64,000 nt of DNA from Phylloscopus collybita (taxonomy: Eukaryota; Chordata; Aves; Passeriformes; Phylloscopidae). Location: assembly GCA_027886175.1 (NCBI GenBank), contig JAJNNQ010000027.1, forward strand, positions 8,322,001 to 8,386,000, read 5' to 3'. Below, one piece after another: positions 1-11,675 of the stretch. The notes beneath the pieces are model-generated. The model was given only the letters and a program-made list of their open reading frames with translations. It made no database searches and had not been told where the DNA came from. The position numbers were made by a program, and so were the translations under genes. How positions within the stretch are numbered: the stretch's first letter is position 1; each line of letters starts with the position of its first letter.

Positions 1-3000
1 AGAGATGCCAAGACACACACAGCCTCCTTCTCTAAGTGACATTTTGAACTTGCAGACAGCCAGGTGTAAACTCCTTCAGCCTCTTGAACACGTAGAACTA
101 CTTTTGTGATCTGCATTGATCTCTACCACATCATGTGAGAGACACATCATAGCCCCCTTCCCTCAAAACCTACAATGAATGATGGCAGAAGGTCAGGGGG
201 AAACTTTGGACTTGCTCTAATGGATATTGAGTAACTGATCTTTCCGTAGCTGTGAGACCATTTAGCAACACAACCAGATGCAGGGGAATTGTTTGGCATA
301 TGACATTTATTCCAGCTGGAGTGGGGGTGACCAGAACAGGCCACATTCATGATCCGCAGAGACAAATAGATCCAGAATGAACAACGCACAACTGAGACAG
401 AAATAGAGATGTGGCACCGGTATCCTTGGCTCTTGTGCCTGCATGGCTGCCCTGCCTGAGGGAGACAGCAACACAAAAGCACAGCTTCCACCTTCTGCTT
501 CCACACCTCAGTCACCATGGCGTGGCTCCTGCAGCATCAGCACCACTGCCTGCACCTGCTTGGGACTTGGCCCTGCCAGCCCAGTACCACTGTGTGCAGC
601 GCAGCGTGGGGCTCTGCAGCACTGGCAGCGGCAGCTGTTGTTCCCAGGCCACAGTGTGGTCTGGAGTCCATCGATCACAGCCATGCCCAGGACTTGATGA
701 CTGTGACCCCACCATCACCTGTGCCCACACTACTGCTTGGGACCTGGTGCTAACCACATGGGATGGCCATGGTGTATGCAGTGCCAGCTGAAATCCAGTG
801 CCTGTCATAGCGGCACCAAAGCCTTCAGCTGCTGTCCAGTCCACAACGTGGTGCCCACAGCATCACAGCTCACGCACATCTAGTGCTCTTTAGGACTGCG
901 GCACAGGCACCTGCTCCTACACACATGCAGGATGACATAGGTTGCAATGCCCATGGCATCAGTGCCTGTGCTTGACCCTCTGCAGTGCAGTCCACGGACC
1001 AATGCTCATGGTAGAGATGCCTGCCCCTCACCCCTGCAGTGCTGCAGCATTGGTGGCACTGAGGCCAAAGATATGCCATTCAGTGCCTGCTGCTCACATA
1101 CTCCCAGGGTCCTCCCACCAGCACCAAGCAGACACCAGGCCCAAGAGTTGCTGCATCTGCCACAGGAATCCCAGCACTTCTAGGGCCTGACACCCATACG
1201 CTGGTCTCTGCAAGCACATTTGGCACTGTGTAGGGTTAAGTGTAGTGCATAAAAATCCTAGATGGTGCCAAGAATTGCAGCTACTCATTCTCTGCACTTT
1301 TATTGTTTGGTGTAGGTATCTTGCTAGTTGCACTTTTTCCTTATTTTTTGGTAATTTAACAGGTCAAGCTAGTAAAGCACACTAGATGTGCAACTTCATT
1401 TTCCTTCAAGTCAAATAAGCACTACGCCTTTTCATGGAAAGCTTTACAGTAGAGGCACCCAGGGTGGGTACCTTGCACCAAACAACACCGGAGTATGTCT
1501 TTGTGTGCTTCCTAGTGATGCTGTGGAAAGGAAACTGAAGTTGTCTTCTTGTGACAGGACAATCCTTATTTTCCCCTTGACTGTGGCTGCCAACACAGAG
1601 GAAGTGAAGAGGTGAATGTGCTGTGCCCACTGAGGGGTGGGAAGCCAGGAGAAGCTGGAGAGTACATCAGTGACTGCACAGGGGGGCTGGCTCCAGGCTC
1701 TGGTAACACAACCATGTGGGCAGACAGGACCGTGCAAGAGACATTTGCTCTGCTTTGTATTTTGCTCAAGAGCTCTTTTCCACTCTCATCGCAGCATTGG
1801 AAGCTTTCAACATCAGAAGAGGCAAGATCCCAAGATCCTCTGTACTGGAAACGCTGCAGCCCCTTGGCATTCTCTAGATATGTCTTGGCTTCTCTGATCC
1901 TTGGAGGCAGCAGCAAACATGTGTGCTCTTCCTCCCAAGCCTGTCACAGCAAATGCTGGGCTGCAGCAACAGCAGCAGACACAAGGTTTCCCTCGTGCTT
2001 CCCAAGGTACCAGAGCCAAAAGGGCTCTCAGAGGTGGAGCAGACACTTTCCTGCTGGAGCATCACTGTTTGACTAGGGAGGTGGCAGTAGGGAAGAGACA
2101 AAGACATTTAGCACAGGCCGTTGGGCTCATGCCCCGAAGGCCTGAATTCCTAATATAACTCACTGCTTCCAGGTACTTTACCTTCGTGTCGGACTGGACC
2201 TTGATGAAGCCTTATTCATATTTCTTCTTTCCACTGCTTTATTAATATCTGTAAAGAATAATCAACCCATCTGTTCAATGCTATGAAACAAAAAAAAGAT
2301 CATCAGCACAATTCAAATGAAAGCAACTTAAGCTCAACAACATCCAGATGGTGCAAGGAAATCCATTCAGCAGAGAGACATTGTCACTTTGACAATTTTT
2401 TATTAAGTTTAGATAGTACAACATAATGAAAATTTCATGGATTTCTCTGACTTCAAAATAGGGTGGAGAGCTTGGGTGAAGTTTTAACCCTGCACGTTCA
2501 GGCCTACATCCAGACTCTTCCTTCCATAAGAGAACCTCTTTCTTCTGCAGTCTATGAGCGAGCAGAAAGCAACTCATGGACTCTAGGAGAAAAAGCAGAG
2601 TCTGAAAACCTCCGAGAAAGGAATGATGGCCAGCACAGTCTTAAGTTCACAGCCAGTCCTGTTCAATGGAGCATGCCGATACCCTTGTTGAAAATAATCC
2701 AAGGGCTCTCAAAGAGGCACGTGCAACTGCCTTCCAAGGAACTGCTGCAGTGCTAAGGTGCACGGCCCCCACCACTGAGAAACGGATCCGGGAGCCTGGA
2801 ACACAGGCTTCTTATGAAGGCAACATGGTGCATTCAAAACACCATTGTTAATGTGATGCAAACTGAGGCAACAGATCAGAAATTTGAAAACTGGTTGGCT
2901 TCTGAGCATCTCCATGAAAAACACCATGAGGGGAAACACAAAGAAGTAAGAGAGCTGGAGAAACAGAATCTTGTCCTCAACCCGCAAAAGTGAAGTTGCC

Positions 3001-6000
3001 CAGAATTGTTAGGGACCCACACTGTTCCCAAAGCCTCCCGTGACAGCTGGCTGGAGATGAAATAATGCACTGGAGGGGGGGGGCAAGAGCAAATAGCAAA
3101 GTGACTTTGGACAAACAGGTCTGGGGAAAAGAACCCAAACCTAGCCCCTATCTGCTCCCCCAGAATCTATCAACCATTAACATTTCTGATGAGTTATTTG
3201 CATTAACCACTTTCAAAGCTCTTGCATGAGAATATAAACATGCCATGATGTCTTTAGGCAGACTCAGTCTTAATATCTTCAGTAACATCCCAAACTACCC
3301 TTCACTATTTTCAAGATTAAAATTGTAATTAAGGGATAGGATCTCATTTTTGTTCTTGATGTCAATCAAGTAGCATGTTGCCTCTCTGATGGGGCAGAGA
3401 AGCAAGTGCAATCTGAACATTAACTACAACTGCAGCATAACACCACTCACAGAACCCCAGAGCACCTCTCCAGGATCAAACACAGCTGCAGGGTCTACTG
3501 TTCCAAACTACATCTGAAGGACATTTATTCTCTAAAGAGTTCAACTACTAAAGATATGACAACACTTTTGTGCCTTTGTGGAAATACTTGTAAAATGCTA
3601 CACTGGAGTTAAACTCTCCCATAGTTTTTTACCTTATTGTGTTATTAACAATTGTATTTAATACTCGGGCTGCATAACTAAAGTAGCTGTTCTCTTTGCA
3701 TTTATTTTTAGTTGAGAATTTTTCCCCTTAAAGTCAAGTATTATCTTTAAGCAAGACACTAGTTGCTTTCTTTGGTTTAAGATTATTTTTATTTTCCGTT
3801 TTAAGGTGCCATTGAAGAAACCTATTATGATTTTTACACTCAGTATCATACATTTCCTTCAAATAAAAAAAGTACTTAAATCTGCACAAAAATATTTTAC
3901 TAGAAGAAAAAAAAACTTTGACAGGGATTCTTCTCTTGTGCAAAACACATTTAGTAACATTTTATTTAATGCTACAGCATTTACAAGTTAAGTATTTGAA
4001 CACTGACAAAACTTCGGGAAAAAAAAAGCCCAAATAAAAAGTCTTCTGTCCCGTACGATTTTGAGATGACAGGGCCACTGTAATCACACAGTAACCTTCT
4101 GAACAAACACAGGAGTTTCTGGAATCCATCTATCTCAAGTGCAGCAGTGGCACTGAACTAGTGCTTATCTTTTAGCAAAACATCCAATTCCAATTTAAAA
4201 GTCTTCAGAGCACAGAAACCACCACAGATCCAATAAATTACTCCAGAAGCCAATTATCCTGCTGTTAAGAGAAAAGTCTTTATTCACATTTAAGGCATTG
4301 TCACACCTATGTCTACTACACTAAAACTCCCTGATCCCTAGCTCTGTCTGTTATACAGAGATCACATCACTCCTTTCTCTTGAGGTTTTTGCTTGGGCTC
4401 GTTCTTTAATTCTAAACCACTCTCAGGTTTTCCCAATTCAGCATTATCCTTTTTGAACCAGGCATATCAAAACTGAGCACTCTTCCAGCAGCAAAACCAC
4501 ACAGGTACCAAAACCTCCATACTTGCACACCTGTGTTTTGCATAGCCAAAGATGACCAAAGCACTCTGGCTGGGTGCAGACCTTCCCTGTCAGCTTCACT
4601 TAAAGCTCAGGTCTGTCTGCATCGAGGATAGGAAGTCCAGGTCCTTTCACCATCAGTGACTCAATCTTCTTTATTTCATCCTTTTTTAAAAACATGTTTT
4701 TCTCTCCAAGTCACTTATAAAAGCCCTGGCCAGGGCTCAGTTTTTCTAGACCACCACTCAAAGCAGTAAGAAATTCCATCTATGTTACATCTATTCTGTT
4801 CTAGATTCACTTGAAATCTATTTAACTGTTGTTTTTAACTGCTCTCGTTTTTTATCTAGTCAAACACCTTACAGCAGTCTGTATATCAACACTGCTGCTT
4901 CCAGCCCTAGAGCTTTGTAGTACCGTAACTAAGAAAGGATTTATTTTGATGGACATTAATCAATTGCCTTCTCATCACCATCAGGTGAAAGAACCCCTTT
5001 GTTCCCAGGCACTGATGCCAGGCTCATCCCATTTACCCTGCCTACTGGCTCACCTGCAGCACTCTACCAGCTCCCTGGAAACTCTAGTTTTCCAAGGCTT
5101 GTGGAAAAACACCAGTAACAGACTAGGCAGGTCAGTAGTTCACTGAGTCTCACTGATGCTATTTCTTTTGAGAGCTCTAGGTTTGGTAGCTGCAGTTTTA
5201 CCTTTTTGGTTTTGCTACTGAAATGGAAATTACATTAAGCACACCTCCTGCCTCTTCAAAAACAAACAGTAGAAACATTACCTGGTCTTCCCAGTTAGAA
5301 ATTTTATCATTGTCAGACAGTTACCCTTAGCTTCTAAAACAGCAAAAGTTGTTCCTATTTAAGCCTCTACACTTGGATAATGCTGGACACATAATTTCTT
5401 CTTGTATCCTTCTACCCTTGTCTATTTGCCTTCATTTCCATCTTCAGGCTCCTATTTGTTACTGTACATACACCTTCCCACAGGTTACTATTTATTCCTC
5501 CTGTCATTCTTTTTTAAGCCAAACTGTTTTTCTTCAAATTACCATAGGCTTACTTTGAAAGTAAATTTTTCCTTGCATTTAAAAGACTACTCGTGGATTT
5601 CTAACCATTCATTTCCGTTTAAGTCTGCTCCCAGCACATTTAGCAGAATTATCTTCATCTTTATTAAAAAATCCTTTTTAAAGCACCCAGTATTTATAGC
5701 ACTGCTTAAAGGCTGGCTCCACTTGTACAAAAATCCCAGCTAAGTTTACTTAGCCAACCAGCCACTAAATGCTGTGACCAATTCCTTTGAGCGTGTCAAG
5801 ATGAAGCCCAGTTTTGGTTTACAAATGTTATTAAACTCTGTGCTGGAAATTTCAATGATCCCTTTTCAGGGCCCATTTGTTGCACAGTTTCTTACACAGG
5901 CTGACAGAGCTTCCCAAATACTAACACACAAAAATTCAGGGTAAGACCCAGGCAGCAAGGTGAATCACACTGCAGGTGAAGCACACAGCAGGAACTCAGG

Positions 6001-6135
6001 AGGCAAATACATTCTGAGTAAAGTGATTGAGACTAAGGCCAGACATTGTGACCTTTCCAGAGGGCTTTAAAACAACAGCACTCTTTCTCCCGAATGCATG
6101 CTGGGGTCAGGAGAGCGAGGAGCAGTTTTCCTTAC
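1..6135 (-). other. NCOA5: NCOA5 intron sequence (no exon recognised)
   Basis: This stretch lies downstream of the second NCOA5 coding exon on the minus strand, so it should be intron. I found no further NCOA5 exon in it: no arginine/aspartate-rich coding block and no anticodon-binding-like segment. Bases of about 400-1,150 are richer in GC and built of loosely repeated CAGTGCC/CCATGGC-like words. The remainder is AT-rich with no recognisable repeat that I can name. The absence of later exons means they lie beyond the left edge, or that I missed short ones. Confidence 0.5.
400..1150. repeat. Degenerate GC-richer repetitive tract in NCOA5 intron
   Basis: Words such as CAGTGCC, GTGCCCA, CCATGG and GCAGTGC recur many times at irregular spacing and on a composition clearly above the flanking AT-rich intron. 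Several overlapping open frames on both strands come from this composition and have no domain. It could be an old, decayed minisatellite. I cannot define a unit length by eye, so confidence is low. Confidence 0.25.
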
Positions 6136-6243
6136 CTAATCTATACCCTTTATAAAGGCGACCCTTCTCACCGTCCAGAGCGGCCTGGACATCTTCTAGA
6201 CGGTCATACTGCACGAACCCATAGCCATGGTACATGCTGAGGG
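6136..6243 (-). CDS. NCOA5: NCOA5 coding exon with second half of the RRM
   Basis: The 108-bp exon is bounded on the minus strand by an acceptor (TTGCAG, upstream of 6243) and a donor (GTAAGG after 6136). Read in phase with the preceding coding exon it gives 35 full codons starting LSMYHGYGFVQYDRLEDVQA, with one base left for the next exon. HGYGFVQY is an RNP1-like strand, so this completes the beta3-alpha2 part of an RNA recognition motif. The match to the N-terminus of the long NCOA5 form of birds and other non-mammalian vertebrates is from memory of the family. Position directly next to CD40 supports it. An RRM of the hnRNP C/RALY type would look similar, but that locus is not a CD40 neighbour. 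Confidence 0.75.
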
Positions 6244-6722
6244 CTGCAAGAGTTAACAGCAGGGCAAGACCGGTTACAACCACGGACAGTGCTGACCCAC
6301 ACCCGGCCATCGCTAACCCCACCAGCTGCACTCTACCCAGAAACCACTATGCAAGCTTCCTGGGAAAACCAAATCCACCAGGATCAAAATGCAGAGCTCA
6401 AGGGCTCTGATCAAGTTCCTTCTGCTAAGGCAGTGACCAAAATACAGCCCATGAAGTGACCAAAATTCGATTAAGAGGCTATGAAAGAGTATTGTGACAT
6501 CACACTGTGACCCTAAAAGCTAAAACATAGCTGATATATTTGCATTAAGTTTGAGCTGTACTGAAGAAATCACTTTTCCAGAAAAAAATGTCATTAGAAG
6601 GTCACTATTCAGGAACAACATTGGTCACTCCTCTCATAACCATCAAACAGCATTTGACAAGCATGAAGCAATATTTCTCACTGAAATCCCTGCCACAAAG
6701 AGGCATAAGATAATATACTAAC
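6244..6722 (-). other. NCOA5: NCOA5 intron between the two RRM exons
   Basis: A short phase-1 intron of 479 bp with donor GTTAGT at 6722 and acceptor TTGCAG before 6243. It splits the RRM between the first beta-alpha-beta unit and the RNP1 strand. I see nothing else in it. Confidence 0.7.
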
Positions 6723-6909
6723 CCCTGATTTTGCCATATTTTGAAAATATCTCTTCCATTTCTTCACGAGTCATGTGGTCTGTGGGCAAATTGCCGACAA
6801 AAAGTCTTCTCTCTAAATCCTGAGGATTGGTGCTGTTAGTGAAGTCGCTCTGTTTGATGCTATTGCTCTTGCGTCCTCGAGCCATTTTGCTTTCGTTCCA
6901 AATCCAACT
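6723..6909 (-). CDS. NCOA5: NCOA5 first coding exon (start codon and first half of the RRM)
   Basis: The ATG lies at 6885-6883 and opens 54 codons plus one base, ending in the donor GTTAGT. The peptide begins MARGRKSNSIKQSDF and continues into RRLFVGNLPTDHM, in which RLFVGNLP is a textbook RNP2 strand, followed by EEMEEIFSKYGKIR (alpha1 and beta2 entry). Upstream of the ATG there is a T14 pyrimidine tract and an AG acceptor (exon start at 6909 or 6907), so about 22-24 bases of this exon are 5' UTR. NCOA5 is a nuclear-receptor coregulator. In the mammalian form that I know best the RRM is not prominent, so the RRM-bearing N-terminus is worth noting. Identification rests on the peptide and on synteny with CD40. 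Confidence 0.78.
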
Positions 6910-9897
6910 CTTCGCAAAAAAAAAAAAAATGGCCATGCATATAATTTCAATCCATGACATTAAAATTAAACTGGAACAAGATTAAACTTAACAGTTTTGC
7001 AGACTAGAAGCCAACTGGGTCTGCTTGACGCAAACTTCACTCCAGAGAAATCTTAATACGAGGGACACAGAGGTCAGGCAAAAGCACTCACTGCAGCATT
7101 CTGGTTGAGCTGTTCTGTCATACTGAAAGGTAGCAAACCTACTTATTTTGCAGATAGGTTTTAATGGTTTAACTCCAAACTAAGATACAATTAAAACTAA
7201 TTTTCCACTCAAATGCCTTAACTTTAAGCTTTTCAACACACCCATTGTTGTCACATCTAGTTCTTCTATCCACTGCTAAGAAGTATTGAAATTTATGCAA
7301 TATTTTAATAAGTGGAAAGGTTTCCTTTCATTGCAACATTGCATAACAGCACCCAAATATTCCAGTAGGGTTTGGAATGAAGCATCAGGAAATACTGCTG
7401 ATATATACTCCTAAGTGACCACACCTGGATCACTTCACTACGTGTGAAATCTCAGTTTTCCAATCCCAGAAAACACAGGTTCTCATCTGCATCTCTATTA
7501 GACAGCATGCTCTTGTCCCCATGGAGATGTCAGCTCCCACAGCAGGCGGGTCCATAGCTGGGAATTTAACAACCCCCAGGTAAATGCTGCACTCTTCCTC
7601 ACCTCCCCCATGCAGCAAAAGCACATTCCCTTAGTCCACACCCCTGCACACCTGGAGCAGTCAGCAACATTCACTGCACAAACTCACCCAAACAAATAAA
7701 AAAAAAAAAAAAAAAAAATCAACAACACCCTAGCAAAAAAAAAAAATTAATAACAAACACTGCCAAGGCTAACAAAAAACACCATCCCCAGGATTCAGAC
7801 TTTCTGGATTAAAATTCACCATTAGATAAAGCTTAAAGAAATTAATAACACTGAAACTTTCAAGATGAACTTAAAAGTTTGAAAATTTTTTAATAAAGTT
7901 GTTCTACTTCCTAAGCATTCACCTACAGGAATGCAGGATGGCATTTTCTGTTTGTAACATGCAAGAAGCCTGGAAAAAGAAAGATTATTATTTATCAGCA
8001 GAAACATCTATTTTTAATTATGTGATGCCTACAACCAAGATACTCCCTAACAGTACCCTAGAGTAAACGCAATTGAAAAGTCATCTCTAAATAAATAATC
8101 AAATGTCAAAATAAGTAAGACGGCTCTATATCAATACTTTTGCAACACTTAATTGGCATGACAAATACATCTACTCCAGATTTGGGACATAAAATGTATT
8201 TATTTATTTATCCTTTAAAGATCAATCAACTTCACATTTGTATCACTCTTCCACCTTTTTAGGAAACCCTGCAGAGACAGGAGGCAGAGACCACTTCCCT
8301 GTCTAATAAACTTTTAAAAATTAACTGCTGGAACTGGGGTAAGTGAAAAAAAACAACCCAACAACCAACCCAAAATCCAACAAAATTAATATCCTCTATC
8401 ATATTTGCCCCAATCTCCCTGCAAGTTTGTCCACACACATACACAGAGTTTTGTCTTCCCCATGAGAAGTACCAAATCCCGTTACATGGAAGCATTGGAC
8501 TTCTATTCTACTACTGCAGCTCAAGTTCTCATCAGCTGAGGGTAGAGAAGCTTTCAAAATTCCCTCAAAATGAATAAGTGGCAATAAAACAAGGAAGGCA
8601 CCATCTAAGTTTCATTTGGAGCAGGATGCAGTGCACAGGCACACACAGCAAAAAGATGTCAAACAGGCCTGTAAATCCTGGCAGGACATCTCACTTTCAG
8701 TATAAAAAAGCTGTAAGAAATTCCCTTATGTGTTCCTTAGGGGTGGGGATAGCAGGAGGTGTCTGAGGAAGAGACTGCAAGAACTTTCCACATTAAGAAA
8801 AATAAAGAGCTATTTTCCCACTTCAAAACACTAATTTAATCAGATGAGTTACCCCAGAACTCTCATCTAAGATAATTCACTGCCTCTTACCGTTTTCCAC
8901 AAGGCAGATTACATAGTTAAGGGCCATTTAGTGATCATAAGACCATAAGACCAAAATAAATGAATGTTGTCCCACATCTGGGTACGCTGCATCAGGTGAA
9001 CACCTAATTCCCATATTAGAGTATTTTTTGTATGAATGCAGCCAGAGAAGCACCGAGACAGTTTACAGGTGCCAGTTGTGCGTGCAGTAACTGTGGGTGC
9101 TACGGCAGGACAGCCCACGGACCTCACGAGCCAACAAATCCTCTGGAAATTAATTAAAGCCACATCGCTCTAAGAATCTTGTATTTAAAACCAGAGTTGT
9201 TTATTAATAGCGCTACAGCTTCAGGAACAGGATTCTGCTAGAGTAGGATATTGAAACTAATTCGCCACAAGCGAAACATGACACAAGTCTGCAAGAAGTT
9301 CGGGGGCAAAGCAGAAACAGCGGGCACGGAAGGCACAGGTGCCGAGGAACAAGGAGCTTCCCTCGGAGCAGACCCGCGCTCTCTCCCAAAAGCCAGGAGG
9401 GCCCTACTGGGGCAGCGCTGGCACCGCCCGTCCCGGCCCCCCGCACCTGGGCAGAGGCCGTGCTGCCCACACGGTAACCCCGAGAGCGCCTCCGCCTTCC
9501 TCCCGCCGCCAGAACGCGCCCCGCGCTGCCCCGGCCCGGGGGCCCCGCTCAGCCCGGGCCCGCCGCAGCTCCGGGGACAGCGGGGAGGGACGCCCGGCCG
9601 GAAGCCTCAGCAGCGGCCGCCGCTCCCAGCGTGCCTCCGCTACCTCCGCCCGGGCCTAGGCGCTGCCAGCACCACTCAACCCGCGCACCGACTCCTCCGG
9701 GGGTGCGGAGCAGTCCCACCGAATCCCGGTGATCCCGCGCTTGCCCGGACGCGAGGCGGAGGCGCGGCCCGTCCGCAGGCCGCGAGGCACGCCCGGCCCA
9801 GCCTCAGCCGAGAGGACCGAGCCCTCCGCGGGGCTCGCTGCCGTAAGCCTCTCACTCGGGCGCTCCGCGTACCGGGGCCGCGGCCCTGCAGACTCAC
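6910..9897 (-). other. NCOA5: NCOA5 intron 1
   Basis: About 3 kb of AT-rich intron between the candidate non-coding first exon and the first coding exon. It holds a poly-A run near 7,697-7,719 with a second near 7,733-7,746 and a short TTTATTTATTTA tract near 8,190. No other coding segment is recognisable. Predicted donor is GTGAGT at 9,897 and the acceptor follows the T14 tract near 6,913. Confidence 0.55.
7695..7746. repeat. Two adjacent poly-A tracts
   Basis: Two adenine homopolymer runs are separated by a short unique spacer. They may be the tail of an old retroposed element, but no body is recognisable beside them. Confidence 0.6.
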
Positions 9898-10170
9898 CGC
9901 CGGTCCCGGCCCGGACCCGATGCCCAGTCAGGCCGCTGCCGCCAGGACAAAGGCGCCAGCCGCTGCTACCGCACGGCGCCGTCGCAAAGAGAAGGGGGGG
10001 GGGGAAAGCATGGTCGCTATAGCGACGTACCGCACTTTACGGCACGGCGGCGTGCCGCCATACCTGCCGAGGCAAAGGCCACTTGCCCCAGCTCCCGGCA
10101 TGCTCTGCGGTACGGCGCTGCAAGGCAGGTCGAGACTTGTAGTGCCGAGGAGGCCAGGTGGCCGCTGGGT
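9300..10170. promoter_or_regulatory. NCOA5: CpG island covering the NCOA5 promoter
   Basis: CpG-dense sequence begins abruptly near 9,300 after AT-rich intron and runs past 10,100. It includes GGGCGG/CCCGCC-type boxes and, on the minus strand, an ATGGCGGC YY1-like core at 10,061-10,054. A minus-strand GTGAGT donor at 9,897 is the best candidate for the end of a non-coding exon 1. Many frames stay open here, including a 333-codon plus-strand frame, which is expected from the GC content and not from coding. Confidence 0.65.
9898..10060 (-). other. NCOA5: Candidate non-coding exon 1 of NCOA5
   Basis: The sequence GGCG|GTGAGT on the minus strand at 9,898/9,897 is a strong donor inside the CpG island. 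Transcription would then start between roughly 9,950 and 10,060, near the YY1-like ATGGCGGC core. The upstream limit is a guess. No transcript evidence is available from sequence alone. Confidence 0.4.
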
Positions 10171-10210
10171 GGCGCTATCGGACCTCGCGCGGGGGAGGCG
10201 GCGGAATCGG

Positions 10211-10505
10211 GATCAGCCTGTGACAGGAACCGGGATCGGGATCAGCCTGTGACAGGAACCGGGATCGGGATCAGACTGTGACAGGGACCGGGATCAGACT
10301 GTGACAGGAACCGGGATCGGGATCAGACTGTGACAGGGACCGGGATCAGACTGTGACAGGAACCGGGATGGGGATCAGCCTGTGACAGGGACCGGGATCG
10401 GGATCAGCCTGTGACAGGGGCCGGGATCGGGATCAGACTGTGACAGGGACCGGGATCGGGATCAGACTGTGACAGGAACCGGCATCGGGATCAGACTGCT
10501 GTTGG
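10211..10505. repeat. Minisatellite with 29-bp and 23-bp units between NCOA5 and CD40
   Basis: The block GATCAG(C/A)CTGTGACAG starts at 10211, 10240, 10269, 10292, 10321, 10344, 10373, 10402, 10431 and 10460, with a broken copy at 10489. The spacings are 29, 29, 23, 29, 23, 29, 29, 29, 29 and 29 bp. The short units lack one ATCGGG. The C/A site and the GGAACC/GGGACC site vary between units. A more degenerate series continues to about 10,690. The array sits between two divergent promoters and is G-rich on this strand. Confidence 0.93.
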
Positions 10506-11397
10506 GACAGGAGTAGGGTTCGGGATCAGAAATGAACCGGACGGGGCTTTGGAACGCGACTGGGACCAGTGTCAGGATCGGGACCGGGGTGAGGATCAGA
10601 CCAGGACAGACATTGAGACGGGCCGCGATCGGGATCAGACTGGGACCAGAGTCATGATCGAGACAGGGGTCGGGATCAGACCGGAGCCGGGTCAGGGCTA
10701 GGACCGGAGTGTCCCTGCCCCGTTCAAGCGGCGGTGTCCCCGTGCCGCGCCCCCAGCCCCGGCGCCGCCCCGAGCAGCAGCTGCCCCTCTACTCTGTCCC
10801 GCAGTGCGAGTAGCGGAACCGGGGGCTCTCGTAGGGGATCCCTGAGCAGCTCCTGCCGACCGGGAGCACCGGGCCCCCACTGCCGCCCGACACCGGGAGC
10901 AAGGGGCACAGGAGACCCTGCTCAGGCAGTGCCCGGTGCTGCGGGGATTTCCCAGGCCCACGAGAGTCGGGCCCAAAAATCCCCTTCTTGCCGCGGCCGC
11001 CCCCTTTGCTCTCGAGATTCCCCAGGGACCCTTCGTGCTCCCGAGTGAGTCAGTTCTGGGAAGTGACTTGGGCCGGGGAATCCAGAGCACTCGGTTCCCA
11101 ATTCTCGCTGCCCGCGGGGAGCGCGCTGTCCTTCCCCCGGGAGCAGCTGTGACCGGGCCAGTTGTGGCCACCAGCCTCCGCCTGGGGCCGAGGCCGTGGC
11201 CGTGACCGGGGAAGTCGCTGCTGCGGTGTGTCCTCTCAGGCATCGCGACAGCGTGGGCCGTGTGGCCGCGGGGGACGGGGCGGCAGTGCCAGAAGTGATC
11301 GGGGCACCGAGGGGCGCTGAGGAGCCACCCTTCGCTGCCCAGCCACCGCAATGCCAAGGGGAGTCCAGGGAACGTCTCCGGAGCTGACAGGGATCCT
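10506..11397. other. GC-rich interval between NCOA5 and CD40
   Basis: This stretch begins with decayed minisatellite units and then becomes non-repetitive GC-rich sequence. The long frames open on both strands (for example 295 codons on the minus strand) show no domain and follow from composition. No transcript can be supported. Confidence 0.5.
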
Positions 11398-11407
11398 GGA
11401 AATTCCC
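11398..11407. promoter_or_regulatory. kappaB-consensus site upstream of CD40
   Basis: GGAAATTCCC, whose complement GGGAATTTCC fits the kappaB consensus GGGRNNYYCC exactly. It lies about 590 bp upstream of the CD40 start codon. CD40 is a known NF-kappaB target in mammals, so function here is inference by analogy. Confidence 0.5.
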
Positions 11408-11542
11408 TGGAGTTTGCTGGGAACCCCTCTGGGGAACTGAGACGGAGGTACAGACACGTCACAGCAATGTTGCCCCTTCCCCTTTCAGGACTGACGTGTT
11501 TGCGGGGACGATCCGCAGAGGTCCGGGCTCCTGGCGGCTGTG

Positions 11543-11577
11543 GGGGCTCTCCAGGGTTGCAACCAGAGGGGCTCTCC
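11543..11577 (+). promoter_or_regulatory. Twin kappaB-consensus sites 25 bp apart
   Basis: The ten-mer GGGGCTCTCC occurs at 11543-11552 and again at 11568-11577. Each fits GGGRNNYYCC. They lie about 410-440 bp upstream of the CD40 start codon. An identical ten-mer repeated at this spacing is more than I would expect in random sequence, but GC-rich promoters produce such words more often. Confidence 0.45.
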
Positions 11578-11621
11578 CTGACCACAGCCGTGGGGGCCGT
11601 ACAGGGCGATAGCTCAGGGGC

Positions 11622-11641
11622 TCTTAAAAGCTAAATAAAAA
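11622..11641 (+). promoter_or_regulatory. AT-rich TATA-like patch upstream of CD40
   Basis: Within an otherwise GC-rich island there is a short CTTAAAAGCTAAATAAAAA patch about 350 bp upstream of the CD40 ATG. It could position a TATA-type start and would imply a 5' UTR near 300 bp. CpG-island initiation nearer the ATG is equally possible. Confidence 0.25.
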
Positions 11642-11675
11642 CCCCCCAAACCTCTCTGAGCTGCTGTTGAAAAGA

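Noticed and set aside
2160..2220. Possible short minus-strand exon with a GTAAAG donor near 2,180
   Set aside because: The encoded residues do not match NCOA5 as I know it, and no acceptor with a consistent frame is clear.
4280..4760. Possible ancient CR1 3' region on the opposite strand
   Set aside because: A few words resemble the CR1 3' region, but I could not follow the similarity for more than a few tens of bases.
9251..10252. 333-codon plus-strand open frame over the NCOA5 CpG island
   Set aside because: Pro/Arg/Gly-rich with no domain. Several other frames are open in the same place because stop codons are rare in this GC content, and the frame runs into the minisatellite.
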